Below are positions 35,176 to 46,476 of a stretch of 64,000 bases of DNA, in pieces (the first letter of the stretch is position 1; every line of letters begins with the position of its first letter). Both the position numbers and the translations under genes were made by a program. Under the pieces are notes generated by a model. It made no database searches, was not told the DNA's origin, and saw only the letters and a program-made list of their open reading frames with translations. This DNA is from Laguncularia racemosa (taxonomy: Eukaryota; Streptophyta; Magnoliopsida; Myrtales; Combretaceae), in the NCBI GenBank assembly GCA_037954665.1, contig JBBMOL010000179.1:1054001-1118000 (forward strand), read 5' to 3'.

Positions 35176-36786
35176 ATCTCTTTGTTCCTGAAAAACAAAG
35201 CATTCTTAACCTCACCGACCCTCACATAAAAATTTTCTTTCCACTCTATTTTTCTCTCATCACTCAATCTTTTTCCTCTCTTTTCCTTTTCCTTTGTAAT
35301 AACACTCAGTTTATTTTTACCACTCATTGTTGTTTGTTCTCTCTCTTTTTCTTCTGCAATAGTACTCGGTTTATTTTTATCACTCACTCTCTTTTGTTCT
35401 CTCTCTTTTTGTATCTTTACTTGATCTTCATAATCCTCACTACATATCAAAGGACAAAGAGTAATATGTTTTTGCTCATGTATAAAAGAGTACTTGTTGG
35501 TGAATCTATCATACTTCACCTGCCTATTAAATTGCCATGGCTTCCCTAATAAAAAGTGTATAGCTTGCATTGGAACTACATCACACAACACTTCATCCTT
35601 GTACTTTCTAATGCTAAAAGAAACTAATACTTATTTTGTCACTCTCACTTCACCACTATCATTCAGCCATTGTAATTTATAAGGATGAGGATGCTTACTT
35701 ATGGGAAGCCCCAATTTTTTTACCATGGTCGTGTTAGTAGCATTTGTACAACTTCCACCATCTATAATCACACTACATACCTTGTTTTGAACTACGCATC
35801 TAGTATGAAAAATATTCTCCCATTGCACATTTTCCTCTTCTCTAACCTGTACAGTCAAATCTCTCCTGGCTACAAATAACTCCCCTAAACAGCATACGCC
35901 GTCACCATCATCATCCTCCAATAGTGGCATAGAATCACTATCAGTTTCAATCTCTCCATTATCCTTCATCATTGTAACTCTTCTATTGGGACATTGATTA
36001 GCTATATGACCTTTACCTTGAAATTTAAAGTATTTAATATCACGATTTCTAGAAGTAAAAGGATCAAATTTACCTCTAGTCCCATGAGATGCCAATTTTG
36101 ATGTTTATTACAGCATTGGTTTAGAGTGGGGTTGTTTCTCCTCCTCCCTATTTTAGCTCTCTAATTAGAAGAACTTGGTATTGTATATGTTGTGCTACTA
36201 CCCTTCTACTTGAGTTGCTTCTCAATCTTAATAGCCATATGAATCATGTCCTCCAGTTCCACATAGTGCTACAACTCCACCACATTCTAAATCTCCCTAT
36301 TCAAGTTAGCTAAGAACCCAGCCATAGTTGCCTCTCGGTCCTCCTCAATATTAGCCTTGATCATGATAATCTGCATCTCCTTATGATATTCCTCCACACT
36401 ACAGTTGCCTTGCTTAAAGGTTTGTAATTTGTTGTACAATTCCCTATAATAGTATGTAGGCACAAATTGTTTCCTCATGATCCTCTTCATCTCCTCCCAT
36501 GTCCCTACTATTGGTTCCCTATTCCTCCTCCTGTTCAATAAAAGTTGATCCCACCAAACAATTCACCCCATTCATCTTCCTCTATGCGTACTATCCTTCT
36601 TAGCATTTTATCCCTCCTACACCCAATAGAAGCAATCCGTGACTACTCAAAGTTCTGCTCCATCTACTCATGAAATTGATCCATCTCCGCTTTAAACATT
36701 CTCCTCATGTTAGTAGTTAGAGTTTCCATGATCAATTTTGTATCAATTCTCCCCATTACACTTTTAGGAGAATTTCTGTTTGACAT
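35136..36786 (-). pseudogene. D1 gag and protease
   Basis: Structural protein and aspartic protease of a chromovirus-like gypsy element. The gag start is an ATG at 36786 ('MSNRNSPKSVMGRID'). The capsid part has 'WEEMKRIMRKQFVPTYYYRE' and 'LQTFKQGNCSVEEYHKEMQI' (36500-36350). A zinc-knuckle remnant 'YFKFQGKGHIANQCPNRR' (~36020) has lost its first two Cys. The protease region reads 'KVCSVIIDGGSCTNATNTTM' (~35790), 'HPHPYKLQWLNDSGEVRV', then 'LLGKPWQFNRQVKYDRFTNK' and a Lys/Glu-rich tail. DGG stands where the catalytic DSG is expected. Three open pieces (36538-36287, 36095-35631, 35591-35136) show it is interrupted. Confidence 0.85.
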
Positions 36787-37310
36787 AGTGCTATACAAGA
36801 AAATGTTAGGAGTAATAAAATAAAGCTCTCACAATTTCACTTGCTCATGTGTTTCACTCCAATCGCTCTACTATTCTCACCAAATCCTTACCTATTAAAA
36901 ATTTTCTCTTTTTAGTTCTTTTGGAACTAACAATCCAATCGGAGGTGTTCCTGCATAAATCTCCCCAATTTTCTAAACAGTCGTAACACGATTTGATAAG
37001 ATTCACAAAAAGCTAAGAATTACAATAAGGATCACAACAAACTCTAAATCAACAATTTTCTTGAGATAATTTTTATACGAATCTCCTTTTTTTCTTTTTT
37101 TCTTCTTCTCTTTTGTTTTTTTTTTTTTTTCTTGATTCTTGAGAAAGGAAGTGTGTATGATTCCTTTCAAACACTAACAACAATCATATCTAAATCTACT
37201 TGCAAATCAAAATTCAAAGAATGATATATATATTTGTTCAAACCCTAGATCTAAGAATAGGTAATTGCAACAATAAGATAGCTTATTGATTCTTGATATA
37301 TAAACCTGAT

Positions 37311-37325
37311 TGCTTTGATACCAAA
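37311..37325 (-). promoter_or_regulatory. Primer binding site of D1
   Basis: On the minus strand TTTGGTATCAAAGCA directly follows the 5' LTR, one base from the canonical plant sequence. Confidence 0.88.
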
Positions 37326-37326
37326 T

Positions 37327-37981
37327 TGATGCAAACCCCACCAACCCATGATGAAACTCGACAACTAGATTTGTTAATCCTCACAACCTATAGATCTATC
37401 AAGAACGATGAAAACTGTGACCCGTTGTTTATAGACGAGACAAGAACCTTGGTATAAGTGATAACAACACAATCGATTATGGAGTGATCAATTGATGAGT
37501 TTGAGTGAACGCTACGAATTCAAAACCTGATAAGTTTGATAGTTCTATCTAGAACCAAAGAGAAATTTTCTCTAAAAAAAATGAATAAACTTTCTTACTA
37601 CTTAATTTTTTACAATGAGTCTATATTTATAGTCCCATAAGTAAGAGTAAACAATACAACATAAAAAACCTAATTCTAATAAAGGACAAACATTATACGT
37701 TGGCGGCCTAAAATATTACAAAGTCGACCTATCATTCGGTCTAAGTTGGTACCAAAGCCAGCGGCTTTAAAGTCTACCCAAGCCGACTTTCCATTTAATT
37801 TACGCTGGCCATTTAAGCTAGCAGCCTACCTTCAATGATTTTGAAGCTATCGGCCTTACATCTATTCCTTGACTTCCAAGTCCGTGTTCTGCACTTCAAA
37901 TAAGTTCGTGCTCCTTAGTTCAATTCCCCTAACTTGATCTTAATCATCCTTGGACCAATCCTTCAAGCATGATCTTCATCA
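37327..37981 (-). repeat. 5' LTR of D1
   Basis: 655 bp, TGATGCAAACC...CTTCATCA on the plus strand. It differs from the 3' copy by many substitutions and indels. Confidence 0.9.
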
Positions 37982-39296
37982 CATAAAGTCGATTCCCCAT
38001 ATATTGAATATCTTGCTGACTAGTATTGAGTTTTATGTCATTTCATCCAGTCGAGATATATTACCTAAACTTTGACAATTGTTGCACAATTGAACACACT
38101 TGTGGGTGCCTTTAAACATTGTAGGCTAATAAAAACTTGATTTTAGGACTTTGTAAGTGGTTCTATCAGCACTATGGTGTCCTCCAGTTGGCATCACATG
38201 GTAATGTCCTAGAATTTAGCATCCTTCGATGTAGGAAATGCATCTTTGGATTATCTAATCTACACACAATCGGAATAAGTATGGTTCTTCCAAAAAGTAA
38301 AACTTTAGATTAGAAAAGAATTTCTTCTTTTGTTGATACGAAAGTCCCTTTGTTAAGATTTTAGTAGCCAGATAATTGGTAATGTTAGCAAACCAAGGAA
38401 ATTCAGATTTCCTTACTTGTTGAAGTTGGTAGAGCTATTCTTCTGGAAATTGATCGTTGATGTCATTTTCATCTAATTTCTTAGAGTTTGGATTCTCCAG
38501 TTGTGATAAGTGGTTTGTTGAAAGATTTTTGGCTCTTTTCTTGTCTCTTATTTCTAAATTAAATTCTTGCAACAATAGAATCCACTTAACCAAGTGAGGT
38601 TTAGTCTTTAATTTCTTTAGTAAATGATGTAGATTAGAATGATCACTATAAACAATAACTTTAGACAAAACTAAATAAAATTGAAAAATTTCAAAAGAAA
38701 ACACTATAGCTAGTAATTCTTTCTTTTGTGGTAATATAATTTTCTTGAGCATTTGTCAAAGTTTTGCTCATGTAGTAGATTTGTTGGAAATGCTTATCCC
38801 TCCTTTATCTTAGAACTGCTCCAATTGCATAGTTGTTGGCATCACACATTAATTCAAATAGGAGAGTCCAATTAGGTGTGGTAATTATTGGGGCATTAGT
38901 CAAATTTTCTTTTAATGTATGAACATGTCTTAGCATTCTTAAGTAAACACAAAAGACTCATCTTTTTCCAATAATTTAGTTAAAGGCCTAGCAATTTAAA
39001 AAAAAAAATCTTTTATGAACCTTTTATAAAATCCTACATGTCCTAAAAAACTTCATAATAGCCTTAACCAAAGTGGGAGTTGGTGATTTTGCAATTGTGT
39101 CAATTTTTACATTATTGACTTCAATTCCTTTTATTAGAGATTTTGTGCTAAAGAACTCTGCCCTCTATTCCATAAAATGATACTTTTCCTAGTTTAATAC
39201 TAAAGTTGTTTCTTTGCACCTTTGTAAAGCTCTTTTTAAATTATGAAGAAATTTATCAAAGGAATTTCCAAAGACAGAAAAATCATCCATAAATAC

Positions 39297-39822
39297 TGAT
39301 GCGAACCCTAGGTTGAGATGAACCTAGAATTTGATCAAATGGAAAAGAACCACAGGATTGTCTTGAAAAACAAGCACAACGAAACTTAACCCTAATTGCG
39401 ATCTCGATTAGAGCCAAAGTTATAACATGGGTTTGATCGCCACAAGTTACCTTGATAAGATCAAATTGAGTTCTTAATAAAGAACAAAGAAGAAATTTTC
39501 AATTTCATAAGAATGGTGATTCCCCTTTCAATTTGGCCCCAAAATACTATTTATAGTCTTTATAAATAAAGGAATAAAAAAACTAGAAAACACAAAATGG
39601 AAAATAAAAGCTGGATCCATAAGCCAGCTAAAGGCTAGTGGCCTAAAATTCTAAGCCAGCCAAGTAGGCTGGTGGCCTACATTTCTATGCTGATAGCCTT
39701 TAGAGGCAAAGCCAGTGGCCTTCATCATCTCCCAGGTGGCTTTCAACATCTTCCATGCAACTACGACTTTCAAGCTTAGAAATTCTATTTACCAATGTTG
39801 CTCCAAGCTTTGATCTTCATTA
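39297..39822 (-). repeat. 3' LTR of D2
   Basis: 526 bp. On the plus strand it begins TGATGCGAACCC, as in D1, and ends near 'gatcttcatta', parallel to D1's 'gatcttcatca'. The right edge is less certain because the second LTR is absent. Confidence 0.7.
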
Positions 39823-41360
39823 TTATTATTAGAGATGCTTGACATATGGAAAATGATCTCTTCATCTCTTGAATTGCTCACTTTGGCCGACTTCAATGCT
39901 TGATCCAAATGATCTTAAACAAGTTCATTCAAAGCTTGCTCCATGCGTTTTTTCCTTGCCTTTCTCATTGGTCTTCCAATTCCTTGCAATGGATCATTAG
40001 AAAGAGTTGGTATAAGCTGATTCCTATCATTCCCTCCCCCTTTGAAAGGGTTTATCCTTAAATCACCTACATCATATAAAGATAAATCAGCAACATTAAA
40101 AGTAGTACTCATGTTACTATAGTTGTTTGGCAAGTCAATCTTGTAGGCATTGTTATTTATCCTTTCTAACACTTAGAATGACTCATCTCCTCCAGGTTGC
40201 AACTTGGATTTCCTTTATTTGGGAAACCTTTCCTTGCAAAAATGTACCCAAACCCAATCTCCATGTTAAAAAAAAAAAACCTTAATGTGCCCTTTATTAG
40301 CCTACCTTGCATAATGCTCAATCTTCTTGTCTATATTAACACAAACTTTAGCTTGCAAATCCCTAGCAAAATCAGCCTTCTGCTATCCATCTAAATTAAC
40401 AAATTCATTAGTAGGTAAGGGTAAGATATCTAAAGGAGTTAAAGGATTAAAACCATATACAATCTCAAAAGGTGAATATGACGTAGTAGAATGAACAGTT
40501 CTATTATATGCAAACTCAATATGAGGCAAACAACTTTCCCATTGTTTCCAGTTCTTTTGAATGATAGCACGCAACAAAGTAGTAGGTGTTCTATTAACTA
40601 CTTCAGTTTGCCCATCTATTTTGGGATGTGCAATAGTTGAAAACAGGAGTTTAGTCCTTAATTTATTTCATAAAGTACTCTAAAAATGACTTCAGAACTT
40701 AACATCTCAATCACTTACTATCATTTTAGGCAATCCATGTAAACGTACTATTTCCTTGAAGAATAAATTAGCAATATGTGTTGCATCATTGGTTTTAGAA
40801 CATGTAATAAAATGTGCCATCTTACTAAACCTAAAAATAACAATAACTATGCTATCTTTGCCACTTTGAGTCCTAGGAAACCCATTCACAAAAATCTATA
40901 GAAATATCAGTCTAAGGTTTATTAGGTACAGGCAATGGTGTATAAAACCTATGTGACTTTACTTTAGACTTTGCTTATTTACAAGTTATACACTTATCAC
41001 AAATAGATTGCACATCATGCTTCATGTTAGGCCAATAAAAATGCTCATGCAATATGTCTAAAGTCTTTCACACACCAAAATATCCCATTAAACCTCCTCC
41101 GTTAGACTCCTTAACTAGTAATTCATGCAAATAACACATAGGCACACACAATCTATCTTTCTTGAACAAAACTCCTTCATGCCTCTAATACTCTCCATAT
41201 CCACATTTAGAACATGCATTCCATACTTGGTAGAAATCAACATTATTGATGTACAAATCTTTAATGAACAAAAAACCAAGTAATTTAGTTTGCAAGGAAG
41301 TGAGCAATACATACCTTCTAAACAATGCATCAACAACAACATTTTCCTTCCCATTCTTAT
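39823..41360 (-). pseudogene. D2 integrase
   Basis: Minus strand. Zinc-binding start near 41060: 'GGGLMGYFGV', 'HEHFYWPNMKHDVQSICDKC'. Core: 'DISIDF' (first Asp), 'MAHFITCSKTNDATHIANLF', 'GLPKMIVSD' (second Asp), 'HPKIDGQTEVVNRT' (Glu), 'CLPHIEFAYNRTVHSTTSYS', 'FEIVYGFNPLTPLDILPLP'. C-terminal: 'LERINNNAYKIDLPNNY', 'FNVADLSLYDVGDLRINPF', then a basic tail 'GRPMRKARKKRMEQALNELV' that recalls the CR-type motif of centromeric chromoviruses. Stops and frame changes are frequent between 40590 and 40890. Confidence 0.83.
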
Positions 41361-42170
41361 ATTTAATCACATAAGGAAATGTTTCTATGAACTCCAGCCA
41401 CTTAACATGTCTTTTATTAAGCTTAACTTAGGATTTCAAGAACCGTAAGCTCTCATCATTAGAATGAATGACAAATTTGCTTAGCTACAAGTAGTGTTAC
41501 CATGTTTGAAGAGTTCTTACTAATGTATATAGCTCTTTATCATAGGTAGGATTATTCAATGCTACCCTGCTAAAATTTTCACTAAAAATGGCAATTGGTG
41601 TGGAATCTTGCATCAAAACAGCCTTTGTTCCAACCCCTGATGCATCACATTCAACCTCAAAAGCTTTTTCAAAGTTAGCAGCATCCAAATTTTTTTTGTA
41701 CACTAAAATATCATCAAAGTAGACTATAACAAAATTTCCAATGAAAGCATGCTAAACATGATTCATTAGACTCATAAAGGTGCTAGGTGCATTAGTTAAG
41801 CCAGATGGCATAACTAACCACTCATACAACCCATTTTTTGTCTTAAAAGCAGTTTTCCATTCATTACCTTTCTTTATGTGAATTTGATGATAACCACTTT
41901 TTATATCAATTTTAGAAAACAGACATGAACTATACAACTCATCAAGCATATCATCTAACCTAGAGATAGGATATCTGTACTTTATGGTGATCTTGTTAAT
42001 AGCTCGACAATCAACACACATGCACCATGTTCCATCTTTTTTGAGAACCAAAAGAATAGGAACTAAACATGGGCTAAAACTCTCTCTCATGAATCCCTTT
42101 TGCACTAGCTCAACTAGCTGCCTTTGAATCTCTTTTGTCTCTGTCAGATTGGCTCTATAAGCGAGTCTAT
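41361..42170 (-). pseudogene. D2 reverse transcriptase and RNase H, thumb region deleted
   Basis: RT: 'LVLKKDGTWCMCVDCRAINK', 'LFSKIDIKSGYHQIHIKKGN', 'YEWLVMPSGLTNAPSTFMSL' (PFGL changed to PSGL), then 'FVIVYFDDILVYKKNLD' with the catalytic DD intact. The next residues are 'AANFEKAFEVECDASGVGTK', which is RNase H. The ~100 residues normally between these points (RT thumb and connection, with 'RSFxGLAxFYRRFI') are absent without loss of frame. RNase H continues 'PIAIFSENFSRVALNNPTYD' and 'YKNGKENVVVDALFRR'. Confidence 0.85.
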
Positions 42171-42339
42171 TAGGGATTGATGATCTTGAAATGAAGTCAA
42201 TTCGATGTTTTATACCTCTTAAAGGAGGTAGTCCATCTCCCTGGGAAACAAATCTTCAAATTTATGCAGCAAAGACATAACCACACTTGGCAAAGAGGAG
42301 TTAAGATCATTAGTTGAAAAATGAACAACCTTATGCAAA

Positions 42340-44056
42340 AGTAAAAGTAGTTGTTATCTTGCTAACATAGCTCTCTTAGTCTCTCCTTCTGTACCAAAAG
42401 CACTCACTTTCTTACTTCTCTCCTTATTTTGATCTCCACACTTTGAATTTCTTCTATCTTCATTGCTTTTTTCCACTTTTTTTCGTACACTCACTTTTTT
42501 TATCACTCTTCTTTTTCTTGTTTACTCACCTTGTTTTCTTTTAGTTTGCACTCTTAAACTATCATAACTTGATCCTCATATGCCTCCAAAGGTTTGAGAG
42601 GTATTAACATAATGAGTTAGTTATTTATCACAAATATGTACACATTCTTGTACCCATCATGAGTGACCTTCCTATTATACTGCCATGGATGCCCCAAAAG
42701 AATATGTCTAACATCATTGGTGCCACATCATAAAGAACCTCATCTTTGTAGTTGCTAATGGAAAATGCAACTAAAGCTTGCTTTGTCACCTTAACTTCAC
42801 CACATTCATTCAGCCATTGCAGCTTATATGATCTAGGATGCTTTAGTGTAGGTAGATGCAATTTCTTAACCATTAAAGAACTCACAACATTGGTGGAGCT
42901 ATCACTATCAATAATCAAGCTACATACCTTAACATTCACATGGTACCTAGTATGAAAGATGTGCTCACACTGTTCCTCATCAACATCTTCTTTGGGCTAT
43001 ATGTTTAGAGCACGCCTAGTGACCAACATCTCTCCTTTCACAAGAGCCTCTATATCAACATCACTATAATTCTCCAATGGTGGCATCTCTTCCTTAGTTG
43101 AATTGGCATGCTCTACATCACCATTATCTAAAACAACCATAATCTTCTTATTTAGACATTGAGATGCAATGTGTCGTAATCCTTAACACCCGAAACACTT
43201 TATATGATGTGATCTAGAAGAAGATTTAGTTTTAGTTTTACCTTTAGAATCAGCAACTGATTCCTTAACCTTTGCATCTTCTTTCTGCTTAGAGGCTTTC
43301 TTGCTATTCTTCTAGTTTGACTTCCATGAAGAGCTAAAGCGAAGCCATACCTAGAGGTACCCCTAGAATTTAATTGCCTCTCCACCTTAATAGCCTTATA
43401 ATTCCTCCATCTCCACATAATGGTGCAACTCCACCACATCAGTTTTCTCTTTATTCAAGCTACTGACAAATTTAGCCATTGTTGCCTCACGATCTTCTTC
43501 TATGTTAGCCTGAATCATAGCTACCTCGATCTCCTTATAATAATCCTTAACGTTCATGGAGCCTTGAGTCATCCCTTGAAACTTCCTATACAAGTCTCTA
43601 TAGTAATGACTAAGTATAAACCTTTTTCTCATCACTACCTTCATCTCTTCCTATGACCGAGTAAGTCTCTCACCATTTCTTCACCTACTAACCACAAGCC
43701 GATCCCACTAAATACTAGCATAATCGGTAAACTTAACTATTGCCAGTTTAACCTTCTTCTCTTCAGAGTAATTATGATAGTTAAACACATGTTCTACGTT
43801 TCTCTCCCACTTCAAATACAACTCAAGGTCATTCTTCCCTTGAAAAGTAGGGATTTTCATCATAATGCTCCCTAAATTACTATCTTGCTTTTAAGCAACC
43901 CTTTTTTTCTCTCTTAGAACTAGTCACATCAACATCAGACTCCTCATCTTCCCCTTCCTCATCCATACTCCTTTAGAAAGATTTCGACTTAGAGGGAGAT
44001 TAAAGATCATCTAACCTTCTATTCAAAAGTTTAAATTGATGTTGGATAACCTTCAT
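42340..44056 (-). pseudogene. D2 gag and protease
   Basis: Gag starts near 44056 ('MKVIQHQFKLLNRRLDDL'). Capsid words are 'EEMKVVMRKRFILSHYYRDL' and 'IQANIEEDREATMAKFVSSL' (43644-43396), close to D1 gag. A zinc-knuckle remnant lies near 43190. Protease: 'VKVCSLIIDSDSSTNVVSSL' (DSD at the catalytic DSG), 'HPRSYKLQWLNECGEVKV' (42939-42628). A Lys/Glu/Ser-rich stretch follows to ~42340. Stops and frame changes separate the pieces. Confidence 0.8.
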
Positions 44057-44065
44057 ATCAAAAGA

Positions 44066-46184
44066 GTATGTTAGTAAAAAGAGAACTTTCCTCTATGCGT
44101 TTAGTATGTTTGCCTGAAGTAAGAGTCTACAATCCATATGACAAGAAGTTAGACCCAAGGACTATTTGTGTGTATTTCGTTGCATATATCAAAAGCTCTA
44201 AGGGATATAGATTTTACTGTCTATCTCATAGCATTAGGTTTATGGAATCAAGATATGAAAAATTTCTTGAAAATGACTTGATTAGTAGGAGCGATCCATC
44301 TTAGAGCATTGGTTTTTAGAAAGATAATTCAGATGCTCATTATGCCACTTCAAGTAGCAGACTAATTGTTGTTGTTAACAACACGCCTCTAACATAAATG
44401 CGTGTTAAAGAACTATTCCCAGAGGTACTACAAGTTGTTGATCTTGATTCAATAGATGTTGAAGTTTCTACAAATGCCTAAAGTTGTTGAATAACTAGCT
44501 AAACATTATGATCCTACTCTTAAGAAGAATGTTGATGCAACATTGAGAAGATCTATTAAAGTAAGAAAATTAACAATTCCTAGTGACTATGTTGTATATC
44601 TACAAAAGTCTGACCGCAATGTTGGGGTCGAAAATGATCTTAAGATGTTTTCACAGGCCATGAGTTCTAAGGATTCGAACTTGTGGCATAGTGCCATGAA
44701 AGAAGAGATAGAATCGATTGCATCTAACAAAGTTTGGAATCTCATCAAGTTACCTGATGGTGTAAAAACCATTAGATGCAAATGGGTCTTCAAGACAAAG
44801 AAGGACTCACAAGGTAACATTGAGAGACATAAAGCAAGACCCACTGCTAGAGGATTCACTCAAAGGGAAAGAATCAACTGTAAAGAGACATTTTCTCTTG
44901 TATCTAAGAAAGATTCCCTTTGCGTAATTATGGCATTGGTCGCACATTTTGATTTGAAGTTATACCAAATGGATGTGAAAACGACCTTCCTTAATGGTGA
45001 TCTAGAGGAAGAGGTTTACATGAAACAACTTGAAGGATTCTCTACTACTGAAGGTGACCATTTGGTATGCAAACTTAATAAATCTATATATGGATTAAAG
45101 CAAGCCTCCTGTTAGTGGTATTTGAAATTCCATGATATCATCACTTCATTTGGTTTTGAAGAGAATATTATGGATTGGTGTGTATACTAGAAGGTTAGTG
45201 GGAGTAAAATTTGTTTTCTTATGCCATATGTAGATGATATTTTGCTTGCAACCAATGATTAGGGTTTGCTATATAAGGTGAAACAATTCCTCTCGAAGAA
45301 CTTTGATATGAAGGATATGGGTGAGGCATCTTATGTCATTAGCATTAAGATCCATAGAGATAGATCTCAAGGTATTTTAAGTTTATGTCAATAAACCTAT
45401 ATTAACAAAATTTTAGAGAGATTATAGATAAAGGATTGTTCGCCAAGTGTGGCACCCATTGTGAAGGATGATAGATTCACGTTAGGCCAATGCCTTAAAA
45501 AATGAGCTCGAGTGAGAACAAATGAAAAGCATCCCATATGCTTCAACTGTTGGAAGCTTAATGTATGCTCAAGTCTATACTAGACCTAACATTACATTTG
45601 TTGTTGGGATGCTAGGGAGATATCAAAGTAACCCAGGTGTTGACCACTGGAGTGCTACAAAGTAGGTAATGAGATACCTTCAAGGGACAAAGGATTACAT
45701 GCTTATGTATAGACAAACTAACAATCTGAAGGTCATTGGATATTCTAATGCAAACTTTGCTAGCTATGTTGATTCACGTAAATCAACATCTGTTATATTT
45801 TCATGCTTGCCGATGGAGTCGTATCTTGGAAGAGTGCAAAGTAAACCTTGATTAGTACTTTCACTATGGAGGCTGAGTTTGTATCTTATGGTGTATGGAT
45901 GAAGAGTTTCATGTCTAGGCTTAGAATTATTGATTCTATTTTTAAGCCATTGAGATTGTACTACAATAACTCAGTTGCTGTATTTATGGCTAAGAATAAT
46001 AAAAGCGGTGGAAGTGAACATATCGACATCAAATACTTAGCCATAAGAGAACGTATTAAGGAAAAGAAAGTGATTATTGAGCACATTAGCACTGAGTTAA
46101 TGATAGCTGATCATTTGACTAAAGGCATGCCACTAAAAAGTTTTAAGGATCACGTAGTAAAAATGGGACTTGGTTCCATGATGT
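44066..46184 (+). pseudogene. Copia B: integrase end, reverse transcriptase and RNase H
   Basis: The 3' half of a Ty1/copia polyprotein, different in lineage from copia A. Integrase end: 'EVRVYNPYDKKLDPRTICVY', 'KSSKGYRFYCLSHSIRF'. RT: 'HSAMKEEIESIASNKVWNLI', 'CKWVFKTKKDSQGNIERHKA', 'LYQMDVKTTFLNGDLEEEVY', 'HLVCKLNKSIYGLKQASC', 'CFLMPYVDDILLATND' (YVDD intact), 'FDMKDMGEASYVISIKIHRD'. RNase H: 'MRYLQGTKDYMLMYRQTNNL', 'KVIGYSNANFASYVDSRKST', 'MEAEFVSYGVWMKSFMSRLR', 'HIDIKYLAIRERIKEKKVII', 'STELMIADHLTKGMP'. Frameshifts lie near 45470 and 45600-45840. The left end abuts D2, so gag, protease and most of integrase are missing. Confidence 0.87.
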
Positions 46185-46464
46185 AATTTTTCATTGTACA
46201 TGCATTAGATGTTTCAATGAAACTCTTATTTAGTTGATGCTTTTCTCATTTGGTTTTGTGTATACATTTTGTCTATTAATTTATTTTGAGAAATATTATT
46301 AAGTTTAGATCTCAAATAAACATCAGGTTTATTCATCAAGCTCTATGGGCTTGAGAGGCATAATGCAATGTAATATATGCGAGATAATACTCATCATTGG
46401 AGGACCTATCACCATGAATCGTGTATTTTGTTTCTCATTAAGATGAATTATAGAATACATGGAC

Positions 46465-46476
46465 CAAGTGGAAGAA
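46465..46476 (+). promoter_or_regulatory. Polypurine tract of copia B
   Basis: 'caagtggaagaa', matching the common copia CCAAGTGGGAGAA end signal. It is followed at 46477 by TGTTAGATTTTC, the likely 3' LTR start. The LTR end could not be defined. Confidence 0.6.

Larger units (their letters stand above)
34117..37981 (-). mobile_element. D1: gag-protease LTR element with most of pol deleted
   Basis: A 3865-bp element with LTRs 37327-37981 (5', minus strand) and 34117-34843 (3'), PBS, PPT and perfect 5-bp duplications CATAA (34112-34116; 37982-37986). It lies in the Athila integrase, which reads on across it. The interior has gag and protease, then jumps directly to the last part of integrase near 35175. 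Compared with D2, nearly all of RT, RNase H and the integrase core (about 3 kb) is missing. All end signals are present, so it could have been mobilised in trans. Confidence 0.92.
33142..39296 (-). mobile_element. Athila/Tat-type Ty3/gypsy fragment, split by D1
   Basis: Read on the minus strand from 39296 down. RT: 'VFMDDFSVFGNSFDKFLHNL' then 'NWEKYHFM'. RNase H (38752-38435): 'LPQKKELLAIVFSFEIFQFY', 'VIVYSDHSNLHHLLKK', 'KWILLLQEFNLEIRDKK'. Integrase zinc-binding domain (38400-38000): 'WFANITNYLATKILTKGLSY', 'PTGGHHSADRTTYKVL', 'CVQLCNNCQSLGNISRLDEM'. After D1 the core resumes ('KYILVVVDYISKWVKA'), then 'LKSRWFGPLTITKIYPYGAV' and 'TFKVNGQRLKIYLGG' at the end. The words just beyond the stop ('gggctgcctcccaaaaagcg', ~33178) are typical of the region after pol in this group. 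No LTRs are seen; gag and protease are missing. The element was cut on the RT side by D2. Confidence 0.85.
39297..44060 (-). mobile_element. D2: Ty3/gypsy element (CRM-like), 5' LTR missing
   Basis: It has a 3' LTR (39297-39822) inserted in the Athila RT at 'VFMDD', then, on the minus strand going up, integrase end, integrase, RNase H, RT, protease and gag. It stops at the gag start (~44056), where copia B begins with no 5' LTR between. The words 'ESLRFLKS', 'RHVKWLEFIETFPYVIKYKN' and 'HIANLFFKEIVRLHGLP' resemble centromeric CRM-type chromoviruses. Family assignment beyond chromovirus-like is inference. Confidence 0.85.

Noticed and set aside
31140..46184. Copia A and copia B as two halves of one element split by the Athila/D1/D2 nest
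   Set aside because: They nearly meet in integrase, but they overlap by about ten residues and belong to different copia lineages. The A LTR (TGTTGA...TCAACA) does not match the likely LTR start after B (TGTTAGATTTTC).
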